DNA from: Solimonas soli DSM 21787
GTDB lineage: Bacteria > Pseudomonadota > Gammaproteobacteria > Nevskiales > Nevskiaceae
Length of the DNA: 64,000 bases
Assembly: GCF_000474945.1 (NCBI RefSeq)
Contig: NZ_AXDW01000001.1
Location: forward strand, 434,001 to 498,000
Reading direction: 5' to 3'
The notes beneath the pieces are model-generated. The model was not told the DNA's origin and made no database searches. It saw only the letters and a list, made by a program, of their open reading frames with translations. A program made the position numbers and the translations under genes. Shown here piece after piece: positions 45,671 through 55,190 of the stretch. How positions within the stretch are numbered: position 1 is the stretch's first letter; each line of letters starts with the position of its first letter.

Positions 45671-46717
45671 TCAGCTGCCGCTCGCCGCCTTCGGGACCTG
45701 CGGCAGGGCGATTTCGAGCAGACGCGAGATTCGCGCCGGCACGTCGTTCTGCACTTCGCGCACGGCGACGCGGATGGCCGAGGTGAACGCCGTGGCGTCG
45801 GCGCTGCCGTGCGATTTGATGACGATGCCGTTGAGGCCGACGAAGCTCGCGCCGTTGTAGTTGCGCGGGTCCATGCGCTTGCCGAGCGCCTTGAGCGCCG
45901 GCATCGCCGCGAGCGCAGCGAGCCTGGTGAACACCGAGCGGGTGAATTCCTGCTTGATGTAGTGGTAGATCAGCTTGGCGACGCCCTCGCCGGTCTTCAG
46001 CGCGATGTTGCCGGTGAAGCCGTCACAGACCACGACGTCGAAATCGCGCAGGAACACGCCGTCGCCTTCGACGAACCCGGCGTAGTTGAGCTGCGAGGCC
46101 TGCAGCAGCTGTGCGGTCTGCTTGATGATCTCGTTGCCCTTGATCTCTTCCTCGCCGATGTTGAGCAGGGCGACGCGCGGACGGGCGATGCCGTGCACCG
46201 CCGTGACCAGCGCCGAACCCATCACCGCGAACTGGAAGAGCTGCTCGGCCGTGCACTCGGCGTTGGCGCCGAGATCGAGCATGTGCACATGACCATTCAT
46301 CGACGGAATCGGCGAGATCATCGCCGGACGGTCGATGCCGGGCAGGGTCTTGAGGACGAACTTGGCGGTCGCCATCAGGGCGCCGGTGTTGCCGGCCGAC
46401 ACGATCGCCTGCGCGCGGCGCTCGCGCACCAGATTGATGGCGACGCGCAGCGACGAATCCTTCTTGTTGCGCAGCGCCTTCGACGGCGATTCGTCCATGC
46501 CGACGACTTCCGAGGCGTGCTGCAGCGTGATGCGCTCCAGCCGTGCGGACTCGGGCTTGCGCGCCTTCAACGCCGCCGCCATCTGCGGCTCGTCGCCGAC
46601 CAGAATCAGCTGCAGGCCTGGATGTTCCGCCAACGCCAGAAGAGCGGCGTCCACGGTCATTTTCAGACCGTGATCGCCGCCCATGGCGTCGATCGCTAGA
46701 ACGACGGGAGCCGTCAC
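45671..46717 (-). CDS. plsX: Phosphate acyltransferase PlsX
   Basis: Makes acyl-phosphate from acyl-ACP for phospholipid synthesis (PlsX-PlsY route). It is 348 aa from the GTG at 46717, which gives the family N-terminus MTAPVVLAIDAMGGD; two other in-frame GTG codons lie up to 6 codons upstream. Signatures: AMGGDHGLKMTVDAA, VSAGNTGALMATAKF, LDLGANAECTAEQL, LLNIGEEEIKGNE and VVCDGFTGNIALKT. Follows rpmF by a few bases. The fabH gene that usually comes next is absent; glk follows instead. Confidence 0.95.
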   Translation of the reverse strand: MTAPVVLAIDAMGGDHGLKMTVDAALLALAEHPGLQLILVGDEPQMAAALKARKPESARLERITLQHASEVVGMDESPSKALRNKKDSSLRVAINLVRERRAQAIVSAGNTGALMATAKFVLKTLPGIDRPAMISPIPSMNGHVHMLDLGANAECTAEQLFQFAVMGSALVTAVHGIARPRVALLNIGEEEIKGNEIIKQTAQLLQASQLNYAGFVEGDGVFLRDFDVVVCDGFTGNIALKTGEGVAKLIYHYIKQEFTRSVFTRLAALAAMPALKALGKRMDPRNYNGASFVGLNGIVIKSHGSADATAFTSAIRVAVREVQNDVPARISRLLEIALPQVPKAASGS

Positions 46718-46741
46718 GGGCACGCCCGGCGGCACGCCCGC

Positions 46742-46942
46742 TTACTCGCCGGCGTCAGCCGCCGGAGCCGTGTCGATGACCTTCTTGCCGCGGTAGTAGC
46801 CGTCGGCGGTCACGTGGTGACGGCGATGCGTTTCGCCCGAGGTCGGGTCGGTCGACAGGGCCGGGGCCTGCGCCTTGTTCTTCCAGTGCGCGTAGCGGTG
46901 GCCGCTCTTCGCACGGGACTTCTTGGAATCCTGGACTGCCAT
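46742..46942 (-). CDS. rpmF: 50S ribosomal protein bL32
   Basis: A 66-aa basic protein: [21 protein letters not shown] and [19 protein letters not shown] match bL32. No CXXC zinc motif is present, so this is the zinc-free (C-minus) form. Between yceD and plsX as in most gammaproteobacteria. Confidence 0.97.
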   Translation of the reverse strand: MAVQDSKKSRAKSGHRYAHWKNKAQAPALSTDPTSGETHRRHHVTADGYYRGKKVIDTAPAADAGE

Positions 46943-46976
46943 GTTTCAACTCCGTCGGGCCGATGCCCTTCACTCT

Positions 46977-47507
46977 TTAGCTTTGTTTACCCAGCCGCCC
47001 CTTGAGCGCCGCGAACGGGTTTTCCTTCCCGCGCGCATCGCCCTCGGTGGACGCCTGCGTTTCCGGCGATGCCTCGACGGCCCCGGCCCGGACGATATTT
47101 TCGCACGTTTCACAACGCGGCAGCATCGGCAGCGCCAGCAGGAGCTCGTCCTCGACGATCTCACGCAGGAGCAGCTGGTCGTCCTGCACCAGATACGGGT
47201 CCGCCTCGTGCAGGACGGCCTGCTCTTCCTCTTCGCTGTCGACCAGCCGCAGGTCGACCTGCACATCCACCGGCCAGGCATAGGCCTGCTCGCAGCGCAG
47301 ACAACGCAGGGTGAGCGTGCCGCCGATCGTGCCCTGCAGCATGACGCGACCCTGCGCCTTGCCGGCCTGCAGCTCGATTCCCAGTTCGCCGGCGTCATCC
47401 GCCAGCGACGGCAGCAGGCGCTCGAAGCTGCACACCGGCAGGGTGCCGCGATACGCTTGCTGCTGTGCAACGGCGGTCGATGCCCTGACGCTTTGCGGAA
47501 TCGGCAT
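46977..47507 (-). CDS. yceD: DUF177 rRNA-processing-linked protein YceD
   Basis: A 176-aa protein from ATG 47507 (MPIPQSVRAS), with GGAG 5-6 bases upstream. Contains two CxxC pairs (LRCLRCEQAY and PRCETCENI) that could bind a metal, and DDQLLLREIVEDELLLALPM, the DUF177 core. The family is needed for 23S rRNA accumulation in plants and is nearly always next to rpmF. Preceded by the best sigma70 promoter in this window. Confidence 0.93.
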   Translation of the reverse strand: MPIPQSVRASTAVAQQQAYRGTLPVCSFERLLPSLADDAGELGIELQAGKAQGRVMLQGTIGGTLTLRCLRCEQAYAWPVDVQVDLRLVDSEEEEQAVLHEADPYLVQDDQLLLREIVEDELLLALPMLPRCETCENIVRAGAVEASPETQASTEGDARGKENPFAALKGRLGKQS

Positions 47508-47542
47508 GGCCGCTCCGGTCGCGGTCCTCAAAAAGGGCGCGA

Positions 47543-47571
47543 ATCATAGTCACGCGCCTGCCAAAAGTCAA
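47543..47571 (-). promoter_or_regulatory. Strong sigma70 promoter for yceD-rpmF-plsX
   Basis: TTGACT (47566-47571), exactly 17 bases, then TATGAT (47543-47548); each box matches 5 of 6 consensus bases. Transcription would start about 30 bases before yceD. yceF starts 10 bases beyond on the other strand. Confidence 0.8.
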
Positions 47572-47580
47572 AGAATTCCA

Positions 47581-48177
47581 ATGCTTAAACCTGCCCCGAA
47601 CGCCACTGCCGCGGTGATCCTGGCGTCAGGCTCGCGCTATCGCGCCGAACTGCTCGCGCGCCTGCGCATTCCTTTCCTGGCCGAAGCCTCGCAGGTCGAC
47701 GAAACGCCGCGGCCCGGCGAGAGCGTCGAGGCGCTGACGCGGCGCCTCGCCGTCGCCAAGGCCACCGCCCTCGCCGGCCGGCACGCGGACGCCTGGATTC
47801 TCGGTTCCGACCAGGCCGCCGCGATCGATGACGAAATCCTCGGCAAGCCCGGCACGCCCGCCCGCGCGCGGGCGCAGCTGGCCCGCTGCAGCGGCCGCGA
47901 GCTGCGTTTCCTCACCGCCGTCGCCCTGCTGCGCGGCACCCGGTGCCTGACGGCGCTCGACGTGACGACCGTGCGCTTTCGCGCGCTGAGCAGCGGCGAG
48001 ATCGAACGCTACCTCGCCGCCGAGGACGTGCTCGACTGCGCCGGCAGCTTCAAGTGCGAGGGCTACGGCATCACCCTGTTCGAAGCGATCGAGAGCAACG
48101 ATCCGACCGCCCTGATCGGCCTGCCGCTGATCAGCGTGCGCCGGCTGCTGGCGCAGGCCGGTCTCGCGCTGCCTTAG
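47581..48177 (+). CDS. yceF: Maf-family nucleotide pyrophosphatase (YceF type)
   Basis: Hydrolyses non-canonical nucleotides; the YceF subgroup prefers 7-methyl-GTP. It is 198 aa from ATG 47581. VILASGSRYRAELLARLRIPF, VDETPRPGES, WILGSDQAAAI (the catalytic Asp, with Gln as in YceF) and CAGSFKCEGYGITLFEAIESNDPTALIGLPL in part FKCEGYGITLFE. Divergent from yceD. Its stop overlaps the convergent phosphatase stop by 3-4 bases (TTAG, 48174-48177). Confidence 0.93.
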   Translation: MLKPAPNATAAVILASGSRYRAELLARLRIPFLAEASQVDETPRPGESVEALTRRLAVAKATALAGRHADAWILGSDQAAAIDDEILGKPGTPARARAQLARCSGRELRFLTAVALLRGTRCLTALDVTTVRFRALSSGEIERYLAAEDVLDCAGSFKCEGYGITLFEAIESNDPTALIGLPLISVRRLLAQAGLALP

Positions 48178-48845
48178 GCCGCGCCGCGCCGCGCCATGCG
48201 CAGCCAGCCCGGCAGATCGGCGACGCCTTCGAGCAAGGCCTGCGCGCCGGCGTCGAGCAGGCGGCGCGGTGCGTGCACGCCGCAGGTCACGCCGAGCGCC
48301 GGCATGCCGATCGCGCCTGCCATCGCCATGTCGTACTCGGTGTCGCCGATCATCAGTGCCTCTTCGGCGCGCAGGCCTTCGTCGGCGAGCAGTTCCATCA
48401 GCATCCGCGGATCGGGCTTCGCGGCGGTCTCGTCGGCGGTGCGCGAATTGATGAGCAGATCGCGTACCTCGACATGATGCGCAAGCGAGCGATCGAGTCC
48501 GCGCCGGCTCTTGCCGGTCGCGACCGCCAGCCGCAAAGCGTCGCCGTGCAGCGCGCGCAGCGCATCGAGTCCGCCGGCGAACAGCGGCGCCTCGCCGGCG
48601 CCCTCGGCGAGCCAGTGCGCGCGGTAATGATCGAGCAGACCGCGGATATGTCCGACATCGGCATCCGGATACAACCGGCGCAGGCCGTCGTCGAGGCTCA
48701 GCCCGATCAGTTCGCGGATCGCCTCGTCGGAACGCGCCGGCAGCCGCAGGGCGGCGATGGCGCGCTGCATGGCACCGACGATCATGGCGGCGGAGTCGGC
48801 CAATGTGCCGTCCCAGTCGAAAATGATGAGCTTGATCTGCTGCAT
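48174..48845 (-). CDS. HAD-superfamily hydrolase (Gph-like)
   Basis: A 223-aa phosphatase from ATG 48845 (MQQIKLIIFDWDGTLADS). Motif I FDWDGTLAD has the nucleophile Asp10, motif II is VATGKS (Thr/Ser), motif III KPDPRM, motif IV MIGDTEYDMAMA. The helical cap lies between I and II. Closest to phosphoglycolate phosphatase or pyrophosphatase PpaX-type enzymes; the substrate cannot be set. Adjacent rluC is on the same strand, as in Pseudomonas. Confidence 0.88.
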   Translation of the reverse strand: MQQIKLIIFDWDGTLADSAAMIVGAMQRAIAALRLPARSDEAIRELIGLSLDDGLRRLYPDADVGHIRGLLDHYRAHWLAEGAGEAPLFAGGLDALRALHGDALRLAVATGKSRRGLDRSLAHHVEVRDLLINSRTADETAAKPDPRMLMELLADEGLRAEEALMIGDTEYDMAMAGAIGMPALGVTCGVHAPRRLLDAGAQALLEGVADLPGWLRMARRGAA

Positions 48846-48911
48846 GGCGTTTCTTTGGACCGGCGCGGCGATCCCTGGCGCAACCTCGTCTCCTGATCGA
48901 ACCCCGGCCCG

Positions 48912-48964
48912 GCGTTTACCCAACTCGGAGTGACATCAAGTCCCTCCTCGCCAAAGGTAAACGC
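48912..48964. repeat. Inverted repeat in the rluC-phosphatase gap
   Basis: GCGTTTACC (48912-48920) and GGTAAACGC (48956-48964) are perfect 9-bp arms around 35 bases, with outer CCCGGC/GCCGGG flanks (48903-48908 and 48971-48976). A separate 7-bp hairpin, GTGAAGC-TGC-GCTTCAC, lies at 48990-49006. The 223-base gap 48846-49068 shows no convincing gene. Confidence 0.6.
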
Positions 48965-49068
48965 TCCGTGGCCGGGCGTTCGCTGCCGCGTGAAGCTGCG
49001 CTTCACCGGCGCGGCGGCTCACCCATGCCGATCGACGAAGACCAGCTTGATCGACCGCATCGGCTCGC

Positions 49069-50019
49069 TCAGCGCGCGCGCGGCAGCTTGTCGAGCACTT
49101 CGCGCAGCTCGTCCGGCAGCGCGGCGTTGACGATCAGCTTCGGCAGCTCGCCTTCGGCGTTGAACTTGAGGAAGTGCGAGTGCAGGAACATGCGCTTGAG
49201 GCCGAGTTCGCGCAGCGGCTTGTTGTCCTCGCGCTCGCCGTACTTGGTGTCGCCGGCGACCGGATGGCCGAGCGCCAGCGCGTGCACGCGAATCTGGTGG
49301 GTGCGGCCGGAGAAGATCTGCACCTCGCACAGCGTCGCGTCGCGGTAGCGCGCCTTCGGCGAGAAGCGCGACTTGGACGGCTTGCCGTCGTCGTCGTCGA
49401 CCTTCATGCGCCGTTCGCCGGAGGCGATGCGGCTCTTGACCAGCGCCGCGTCGACGTCGCGGTCCTCGCCGCGCCACTTGCCGATCAGCAGCGCGAAGTA
49501 GCGCTTCTCGGCCTCGCCGTTCTTCAGCGCGCGCTGCGCGCGCAGCAGCGCCGGGCGCGTCTTGGCCAGCAGCAGCACGCCGCTGGTGTCGCGGTCGAGG
49601 CGATGCGCGAGCTCGATGAACTCGTACTTGTTCCAGGCCCGCACGGCTTCGATGACGCCGTATGGCACGCCGCTGCCGGCGTGCGCGGCGAGGCCGGCGG
49701 GCTTGCAGATGGCGAGGTAATGCTCGTCTTCGTGGACGATGGCCTCGCGCAGGCGATTCAGCACGGCATCCGGCGCGCGGGCGATTTGTGCTTTATCGGC
49801 GGCGCGAACCGGCGGAATGCGAACTTCGTCGCCGGACGAAAGCTTTCGTTCGGCCTTGACGCGGCCGCCGTTGACGCGCACCTGGCCCGAGCGCAGGAGC
49901 CGGTAGACGTGTGACTTCGGCACGCCAGGCAGCTGTTTCAAAAGGAAATTATCGATCCGCTGGCCGGTATCGTTGGCGCCCGCCTTCACGTATCTGACTT
50001 GTGGACGATCTTGTGTCAA
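49069..50019 (-). CDS. rluC: 23S rRNA pseudouridine synthase RluC
   Basis: Isomerises U955, U2504 and U2580 of 23S rRNA. I place the start at TTG 50019 (316 aa), with GGAAG 8 bases upstream; this matches the E. coli length (about 319) and N-terminus (RYVKAGANDTGQRIDNFL). An ATG at 50106 overlaps a probable -10 box and would be outside the transcript. S4-like domain about 25-90 (GVPKSHVYRLLRSGQVRVNG), catalytic HRLDRDTSGVLLLAK with Asp, and FSGRTHQIRVHALALGHPVAGD. Divergent from rne as in E. coli. Confidence 0.93.
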   Translation of the reverse strand: MTQDRPQVRYVKAGANDTGQRIDNFLLKQLPGVPKSHVYRLLRSGQVRVNGGRVKAERKLSSGDEVRIPPVRAADKAQIARAPDAVLNRLREAIVHEDEHYLAICKPAGLAAHAGSGVPYGVIEAVRAWNKYEFIELAHRLDRDTSGVLLLAKTRPALLRAQRALKNGEAEKRYFALLIGKWRGEDRDVDAALVKSRIASGERRMKVDDDDGKPSKSRFSPKARYRDATLCEVQIFSGRTHQIRVHALALGHPVAGDTKYGEREDNKPLRELGLKRMFLHSHFLKFNAEGELPKLIVNAALPDELREVLDKLPRAR

Positions 50020-50104
50020 AATAGGAACTTCCGTCGAATCAGGTAGAAATTCCGTTCCCGATTCGACGGTTACGGAAGAAAAATGAGATGCAGGGCGTGC
50101 ATGC

Positions 50105-50113
50105 ATTGTATCA
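50105..50113 (-). promoter_or_regulatory. Extended -10 promoter for rluC
   Basis: TGATACAAT: a TACAAT -10 with the TGn extension, no good -35. Start of transcription would be near 50098, about 80 bases before the TTG start of rluC. Confidence 0.5.
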
Positions 50114-50210
50114 GCCCGACATCCGCTCCGAATTCCAGCCGCGGCGCTGCTCTCGCGCGCATGCGGCGCCAGTTAGAACCATATCGCGCGCAAAAGCGCC
50201 GGGAGACTCC

Positions 50211-50369
50211 ATGACGATTCGCGAACAGTGCCGAATCCGGGACGAGTCCACCGTCGCCGGTCGCCGCGCATCACAGGACTTTTCACATGAAGCGCATCTT
50301 GATCAATGCCACGCAGCGCGAGGAGCTGCGCGTGGCGATCGTCGACGGACAGAAGCTACAGGACCTTGA
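50211..50369 (+). other. Possible 52-codon upstream frame overlapping rne
   Basis: ATG with GGGAG five bases upstream opens a frame of 52 codons in the rne leader (starting [13 protein letters not shown]) that ends 83 bases inside rne in another frame. Its initiation site looks better than that of rne. It may regulate rne or be chance; composition is Arg-rich and no homolog is recognised. Confidence 0.3.
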
Positions 50370-53172
50370 CATCGAAACCGCCGCCCGCGAACAGAAAAAG
50401 GGCAACGTCTACAAAGGCCGCATCACGCGCGTCGAGCCCTCGCTCGAAGCCTGCTTCATCGACTACGGCGCCGAGCGCCACGGCTTCCTGCCCGTAAAGG
50501 AAATCGCCAGGAACTACTTCAAGGACGGCAAGTCGAGCGGCAACCTGCGCGAGCAGTTGCAGGAAGGCCAGGAGATCATCGTCCAGGTCGAGAAGGAAGA
50601 GCGCGGCAACAAGGGCGCGGCGCTGACGACATTCGTCTCGCTGGCCGGCCGCTATCTGGTCCTGATGCCGAACAATCCGAAGGCCGGCGGCGTGTCGCGT
50701 CGCGCCGAGGGCGACGAGCGCGAGGAAGCCAAGGAGGCGCTCGAGAAGCTGCAGATCCCGGACGGCATGGGCGTGATCATCCGCTCCAACGGTGTCGGCC
50801 GCACCGTCGACGAACTGCAGTGGGACGCCAACTACCTGATCGAGATCTGGGCGGCGATCGAGAAGGCCGCCGCCGAGCGCCAGGGCGCGTTCCTCATCTA
50901 CCAGGAAAACAACATCATCCTGCGCGCCCTGCGCGACTACCTGCGTGCCGACATCGGCGAAGTCGTGATCGACAACCCCGAGATCTACGAGCAGGCGAAG
51001 ACGCACATGGAACATGTGATGCCGCAGAACCTGCCGCGGCTGAAAATCTACAAGGACGAAATCCCGCTGTTCTCGCGCTTCCAGATCGAATCGCAGATCG
51101 AATTGGCGCATGAACGCACCGTGCGCCTGCCGTCCGGCGGCTCGATCGTCATCGACCCTTCGGAAGCGCTGACCGCGATCGACATCAACTCGGCGAAGGC
51201 GACCGGCGGCGGCAGCATCGAGGACACGGCGTTCAACACCAACCTCGAAGCGGCGGACGAAATCGCCCGCCAGCTGCGCCTGCGCGACCTCGGCGGCCTG
51301 ATCGTCATCGACTTCATCGACATGAACTCGTCGAAGAATCAGCGCGAAGTCGAGAAGCGCCTCGAGGAAGCGGTCGAGATGGACCGCGCCCGCATCCAGC
51401 TCGGCAAGATCTCGCGTTTCGGCCTGCTCGAGCTGTCGCGCCAGCGCCTGCGTCCGAGCCTCGGCGAGCACACGCAGATCCCCTGCCCGCGCTGCCTGGG
51501 CCGCGGCCACATCCGCAGCGTCGAATCGCTCGCGCTGTCGATCCTGCGCCTGATCGAGGAAGAGGCGATGAAGGACCGCACCGGCCGCGTCATCGCCCAG
51601 GTGCCGGTCGACGTCGGCACCTTCCTGCTCAACGAAAAGCGTCTCGCCGTGCGCGAGATCGAGGCGCGCTACCGCACCTACGTGACGCTGGTGCCGAATC
51701 CGTCGCTGCACACGCCGAACTACGAAATCCGTCGCGTGCGCGCCGATCACCTGCAGCAGGACAACAACAGCAGCATCAGCTACCAGCTGGCACAGGACTT
51801 CGACGCCAAGGCGCAGGAAGAGATCGGCAAGACGGCGACCGTGCAGCGCGTGCTGACGGAGCCGGCGGTCAAGCAGATCCTGCCGTCGACGCCGGCGCCG
51901 GTCGTCATCCAGCAGCCGGTGCAGGTCGTCGTGCAGCCGGTGAGCGCCGGCAGCGGCGAAGGCTTCTGGAAGCGCCTGCTGCGCCTGCTCGGCTTCGGCG
52001 GCGGCGCGGCACAGCCGGTCACCCCGCCGGCGCAGCCACAGCGCCGCGATCAGGGCCGCCGCGACGAGCGCCGCGGCGGCCGCGACCCGCAGCGCCGCGA
52101 GCGCGGCGAGCGCGGCGGACAGCAGCAGCGCGGCCAGCAGAACCAGCCGCGCGGCGAGCGCCAGCAGAATGCGTCGCGCAGCCAGGAGCAGCGCGGCCAG
52201 CAGCAGCCGCAGCAGCGCCAGCCGCAGCCGCCGCGCGAGGGTCAGCAACAGCGCGGGCAGCAGCCGCAGCAGCGTGGCGGCCAGCAGGGCGCGCAACAGC
52301 CGCCGCGACAGAATCAGGGTCCGGCGCCGGCGCGGCCGGAAACGCCACCGGCGGCCGTCGCCGCCGGACTCGTCGCCGATGCCGAAACGGCTGCCGGCGA
52401 AATCGACGTCCTGCAGCCGGGTGAAGGCGTGAACGGCACGGCTCCCGCCAGCGAACCGCGCAGCGGCGGCCGTCGTCGGCGCCGCGGCGGTCGCGATCGT
52501 CGTGAGCGCGACGCCACGCGCGCGGCGGCCACGTCCGCCGCTGTGGCGGAGGGCGAAGAGAGCGTCAGCGCCATGGAGGCGGATGCCGCGACGACGCCGA
52601 ATGTCGAAGTCGGGGCCGAACGCGAAGCCGCCGTCGCGGCCACGCCGCGCGAGGAGCGTATCGAGACGCAGCTGCCGCTGCTGCGCGAAGTGAGCCGTGA
52701 CGAAGACGCCCCGCGCGCCGCCGTTGCGGTCGCCGCCGCGGATACGAGCGGTGCCGAGCCGCTCGCCGTGGCAGCGGAACCGGGCATCGAAGCGGTGCCC
52801 GAGACGGTGATCAGCGCCGCGCCGGCCGCCGTGGCCGTCGAGGTGCCGGCCGCGCCGATCGAGGCCTCGGTCGTTGAGCTGCCGGCCGCCGCGGTCGTGC
52901 CGGCCGTCGAAGCGCCGGTCACCGAGGCACCGGCCGATGAAGCGCCGCGCGACGCGCCGACGCAGCTGGCGAACGGCGCAGCGTCGTCCGCCGCAGCGGC
53001 GACCCCGGCGACCGCAGCACCGGCGGAAACCGCGGCGGAGTCGCCGCAGTTCCGCGCCGTGGCGCCGGCTGCGGACTACTTCAAGCTGTTCGAGAAGGCC
53101 ACGCAGCAGGTCGCGCAGCAGCCGGCCGACACTGGCACGACCGAGAAGGCCGAGGACCACAAGCCGGCCTGA
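50287..53172 (+). CDS. rne: Ribonuclease E
   Basis: Essential endoribonuclease and degradosome scaffold, 961 aa. Catalytic half: S1 domain (about 38-125), 5'-sensor, DNase I-like site with Asp299 (AIDINSAK) and Asp342 (IVIDFIDM), the zinc-link CPRCLGRG (Cys400, Cys403), equivalent to E. coli D303, D346, C404, C407. The scaffold half is different: a short amphipathic membrane helix [11 protein letters not shown] (about 560-570), a long Gln/Arg/Gly tract (about 579-681), an Arg block [17 protein letters not shown], an Ala/Val/Glu/Pro tail and a terminal [17 protein letters not shown] 5' leader of over 150 bases suggests autoregulation. Confidence 0.96.
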   Translation: MKRILINATQREELRVAIVDGQKLQDLDIETAAREQKKGNVYKGRITRVEPSLEACFIDYGAERHGFLPVKEIARNYFKDGKSSGNLREQLQEGQEIIVQVEKEERGNKGAALTTFVSLAGRYLVLMPNNPKAGGVSRRAEGDEREEAKEALEKLQIPDGMGVIIRSNGVGRTVDELQWDANYLIEIWAAIEKAAAERQGAFLIYQENNIILRALRDYLRADIGEVVIDNPEIYEQAKTHMEHVMPQNLPRLKIYKDEIPLFSRFQIESQIELAHERTVRLPSGGSIVIDPSEALTAIDINSAKATGGGSIEDTAFNTNLEAADEIARQLRLRDLGGLIVIDFIDMNSSKNQREVEKRLEEAVEMDRARIQLGKISRFGLLELSRQRLRPSLGEHTQIPCPRCLGRGHIRSVESLALSILRLIEEEAMKDRTGRVIAQVPVDVGTFLLNEKRLAVREIEARYRTYVTLVPNPSLHTPNYEIRRVRADHLQQDNNSSISYQLAQDFDAKAQEEIGKTATVQRVLTEPAVKQILPSTPAPVVIQQPVQVVVQPVSAGSGEGFWKRLLRLLGFGGGAAQPVTPPAQPQRRDQGRRDERRGGRDPQRRERGERGGQQQRGQQNQPRGERQQNASRSQEQRGQQQPQQRQPQPPREGQQQRGQQPQQRGGQQGAQQPPRQNQGPAPARPETPPAAVAAGLVADAETAAGEIDVLQPGEGVNGTAPASEPRSGGRRRRRGGRDRRERDATRAAATSAAVAEGEESVSAMEADAATTPNVEVGAEREAAVAATPREERIETQLPLLREVSRDEDAPRAAVAVAAADTSGAEPLAVAAEPGIEAVPETVISAAPAAVAVEVPAAPIEASVVELPAAAVVPAVEAPVTEAPADEAPRDAPTQLANGAASSAAAATPATAAPAETAAESPQFRAVAPAADYFKLFEKATQQVAQQPADTGTTEKAEDHKPA

Positions 53173-53186
53173 GTCCCGCGGATGTG

Positions 53187-53214
53187 AAAAAGGCGACCGC
53201 AAGGTCGCCTTTTT
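53187..53214. terminator. Bidirectional terminator between rne and kdsB
   Basis: AAAAAGGCGACC and GGTCGCCTTTTT form a 12-bp stem with a GCAA tetraloop, U-tract on either strand. Serves rne (+) and kdsB (-). Confidence 0.93.
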
Positions 53215-53233
53215 CGTTGGCGCCGGGACGCGC

Positions 53234-54013
53234 TCAGCCGCCGGCGAGCAGCCGTGCGACAGCCTGCAGATCGTCCTCGGTGTCGACGCCGCGCGGCGGC
53301 GGCGTGTCGGTGATGCCCATCTTGATGCGCAGGCCGTGCGTCAGCGCGCGCAGCTGTTCGAGCGCCTCGCAGTCCTCGAGCGGCGCCGGCGGCAGCGCGC
53401 TGAATTCGGCCAGCGCGGCGACGCGATAGGCATAGAGACCGATGTGACGGTAGGCGAGTCCGTCGGGCAGGCGCGGCGCTTGGCGCGTCGAACCCTCGCG
53501 CCGCCAGGGAATCGGCGCGCGCGAGAAGTACAGCGCATAGCCGCGACGATCCATGACCAGCTTGACCACGTTCGGATTGAGCCATTCGTCCAGCGTGTGC
53601 AGCGGGTGGCACAGCGAGGCGATGTCCGCGCCGGGATCGTTGGCGAGCAGCTCGGCGGCCTGGCGCACGAGCGCCGGCGGCATCAGCGGCTCGTCGCCCT
53701 GCAGGTTGACGACGACCGTGCCGGCGTCCCAACCCGCCTGGCGCGCGATCTCGTTGGCGCGATCGGTACCCGAGTTGTGCGTCGGCGCGGTCATGCGCAC
53801 GTCGGCGCCGAAGGCGGCGCAGAGCCTGGCGACCTCGTCCGAATCGGTGGCGATCACAACTTGGCTGGCGCCCGCCTTCTGCGCCGCTTCCCAGACGTAC
53901 TGCACGACCGGCTTGCCGGCGACCTCGCGCAGCACCTTGCGCGGCAGCCGTGTCGAGCCGAGCCGTGCCGGCACCACGACCTTGAACGCGAGCGCCTTCG
54001 CTTCGCCGCTCAC
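53234..54013 (-). CDS. kdsB: CMP-Kdo synthetase KdsB
   Basis: Activates Kdo with CTP for LPS core synthesis. It is 259 aa from a GTG whose last bases overlap the ycaR stop (GTGA, 54010-54013). [17 protein letters not shown] is the nucleotide-binding loop; [32 protein letters not shown] and [13 protein letters not shown] (metal Asp) follow; PIPWRR and [12 protein letters not shown] are conserved. Distal gene of msbA-lpxK-ycaR-kdsB. Confidence 0.96.
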   Translation of the reverse strand: MSGEAKALAFKVVVPARLGSTRLPRKVLREVAGKPVVQYVWEAAQKAGASQVVIATDSDEVARLCAAFGADVRMTAPTHNSGTDRANEIARQAGWDAGTVVVNLQGDEPLMPPALVRQAAELLANDPGADIASLCHPLHTLDEWLNPNVVKLVMDRRGYALYFSRAPIPWRREGSTRQAPRLPDGLAYRHIGLYAYRVAALAEFSALPPAPLEDCEALEQLRALTHGLRIKMGITDTPPPRGVDTEDDLQAVARLLAGG

Positions 54014-54195
54014 GCCTGCAGTTCCTCGTCGCTGAGCGTGCGCGCTTCGTCTTCGAGCATCACCGGCACGCCATCGCGCACCGGGTAGGCGAGCCGTGAG
54101 GCGCGGCACCACAGTTCCTGCTGCTCGGCATGCCACTCGAGCGGCGCCTTCGTCACCGGACACACCAGAATATCGAGCAATCGCTTGTCCATCAT
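54010..54195 (-). CDS. ycaR: Trm112/YcaR-like small zinc-ribbon-fold protein
   Basis: A 61-aa protein ([21 protein letters not shown]). One Cys of the usual LxCP motif is present (LVCPVTK) and a second at ELWCRAS; the end [16 protein letters not shown] is the family signature. Function unclear; in eukaryotes Trm112 activates methyltransferases. AGGA is 5 bases before the first ATG, which overlaps the lpxK stop (ATGA). Confidence 0.93.
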   Translation of the reverse strand: MMDKRLLDILVCPVTKAPLEWHAEQQELWCRASRLAYPVRDGVPVMLEDEARTLSDEELQA

Positions 54196-55190
54196 GCGTT
54201 CCTGGGCACAGAGCCGCGCAGCTTGGCGGCGCATTGTTGCACACGTGCCGTGTCGTCTTCGGAGAGCCGGGCGGCGACCGGCACGGCCCACAGGCGAGCG
54301 TCGGCGAAGGCCCGGCATTTCACCGCGTCCTTCTCCGTCATCAGCACCGGCCGTGTGTCGCCGAAGGCGAGATCGGCCGGCCGATAGGCGTGATGATCGC
54401 CGAAGGCGTGCGGCACCACGTCGAGCCCCGCCGCGACCAGACCGGCAAAGAAGCGTGAAGGGTCGCCGATGCCGGCGACGGCGTGCACGCGCTCGCCACG
54501 AAACGCCGCGAACTCACGCGCCGTGCCGTCGAGCAGGCGGCGCGGCGCGGCGGTTTCCAGATCCATGCGCAGCGCCCCCGCGTATGGCGCATGCGCCGCG
54601 CCGTTGACGACGACGAGATCGACGCTCGCCAGCCGCGCCGGCGGCTCGCGCAGCGGCCCGGCCGGCAGCAGCGCGCCGTTGCCGAGGCCGCGCCGCCCGT
54701 CGATCAGACAGATCTCCAGGTCGCGCGCCAGCCGCAGATGTTGCAGACCGTCGTCGCTGATGACGATGTCGACCCCGCCGCGCGCGACGAGCCGGCGCGC
54801 GGCGGCGACGCGATCGGGATCGACGACGACGGGACAGCGCGCGCGCTGCGCGATCAACAGCGGCTCGTCGCCGCAAACGGCCGGCTCGTCATCGGTGCGC
54901 ACCTCGTGCGGATAGCCCGCCGCGCGGCCGCCATAGCCGCGGCTGACGACGCCGGGCTGCCAGCCCCACTCGCGCAGACGTTCGACGAGCCAGATCGTGA
55001 ACGGCGTCTTGCCGGTGCCGCCGACGCTGATGTTGCCGACCACGATCACCGGCACGCCGACGCGCTGCGCATGCGCGCGCAGGCGCGCGCTGCGCGTGCG
55101 GCTGATGGCGCCGTACAGCGCCGCCAGCGGACGCAGGGCGAGCGGTGCCGGCCGCGGCGCGTACCAGCGACGCTGCAGCCAGTCCTTCAA
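54192..55190 (-). CDS. lpxK: Tetraacyldisaccharide 4'-kinase LpxK
   Basis: Phosphorylates the lipid A precursor at the 4' position on the inner membrane face. It is 332 aa. Start is a TTG overlapping the msbA stop (TTGA, 55187-55190). N-terminal membrane-associated helix [14 protein letters not shown]-loop [12 protein letters not shown] (GGTGKT 57-62), [29 protein letters not shown] (catalytic Asp region) and [10 protein letters not shown]. Translationally coupled to both neighbours. Confidence 0.95.
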   Translation of the reverse strand: MKDWLQRRWYAPRPAPLALRPLAALYGAISRTRSARLRAHAQRVGVPVIVVGNISVGGTGKTPFTIWLVERLREWGWQPGVVSRGYGGRAAGYPHEVRTDDEPAVCGDEPLLIAQRARCPVVVDPDRVAAARRLVARGGVDIVISDDGLQHLRLARDLEICLIDGRRGLGNGALLPAGPLREPPARLASVDLVVVNGAAHAPYAGALRMDLETAAPRRLLDGTAREFAAFRGERVHAVAGIGDPSRFFAGLVAAGLDVVPHAFGDHHAYRPADLAFGDTRPVLMTEKDAVKCRAFADARLWAVPVAARLSEDDTARVQQCAAKLRGSVPRNA

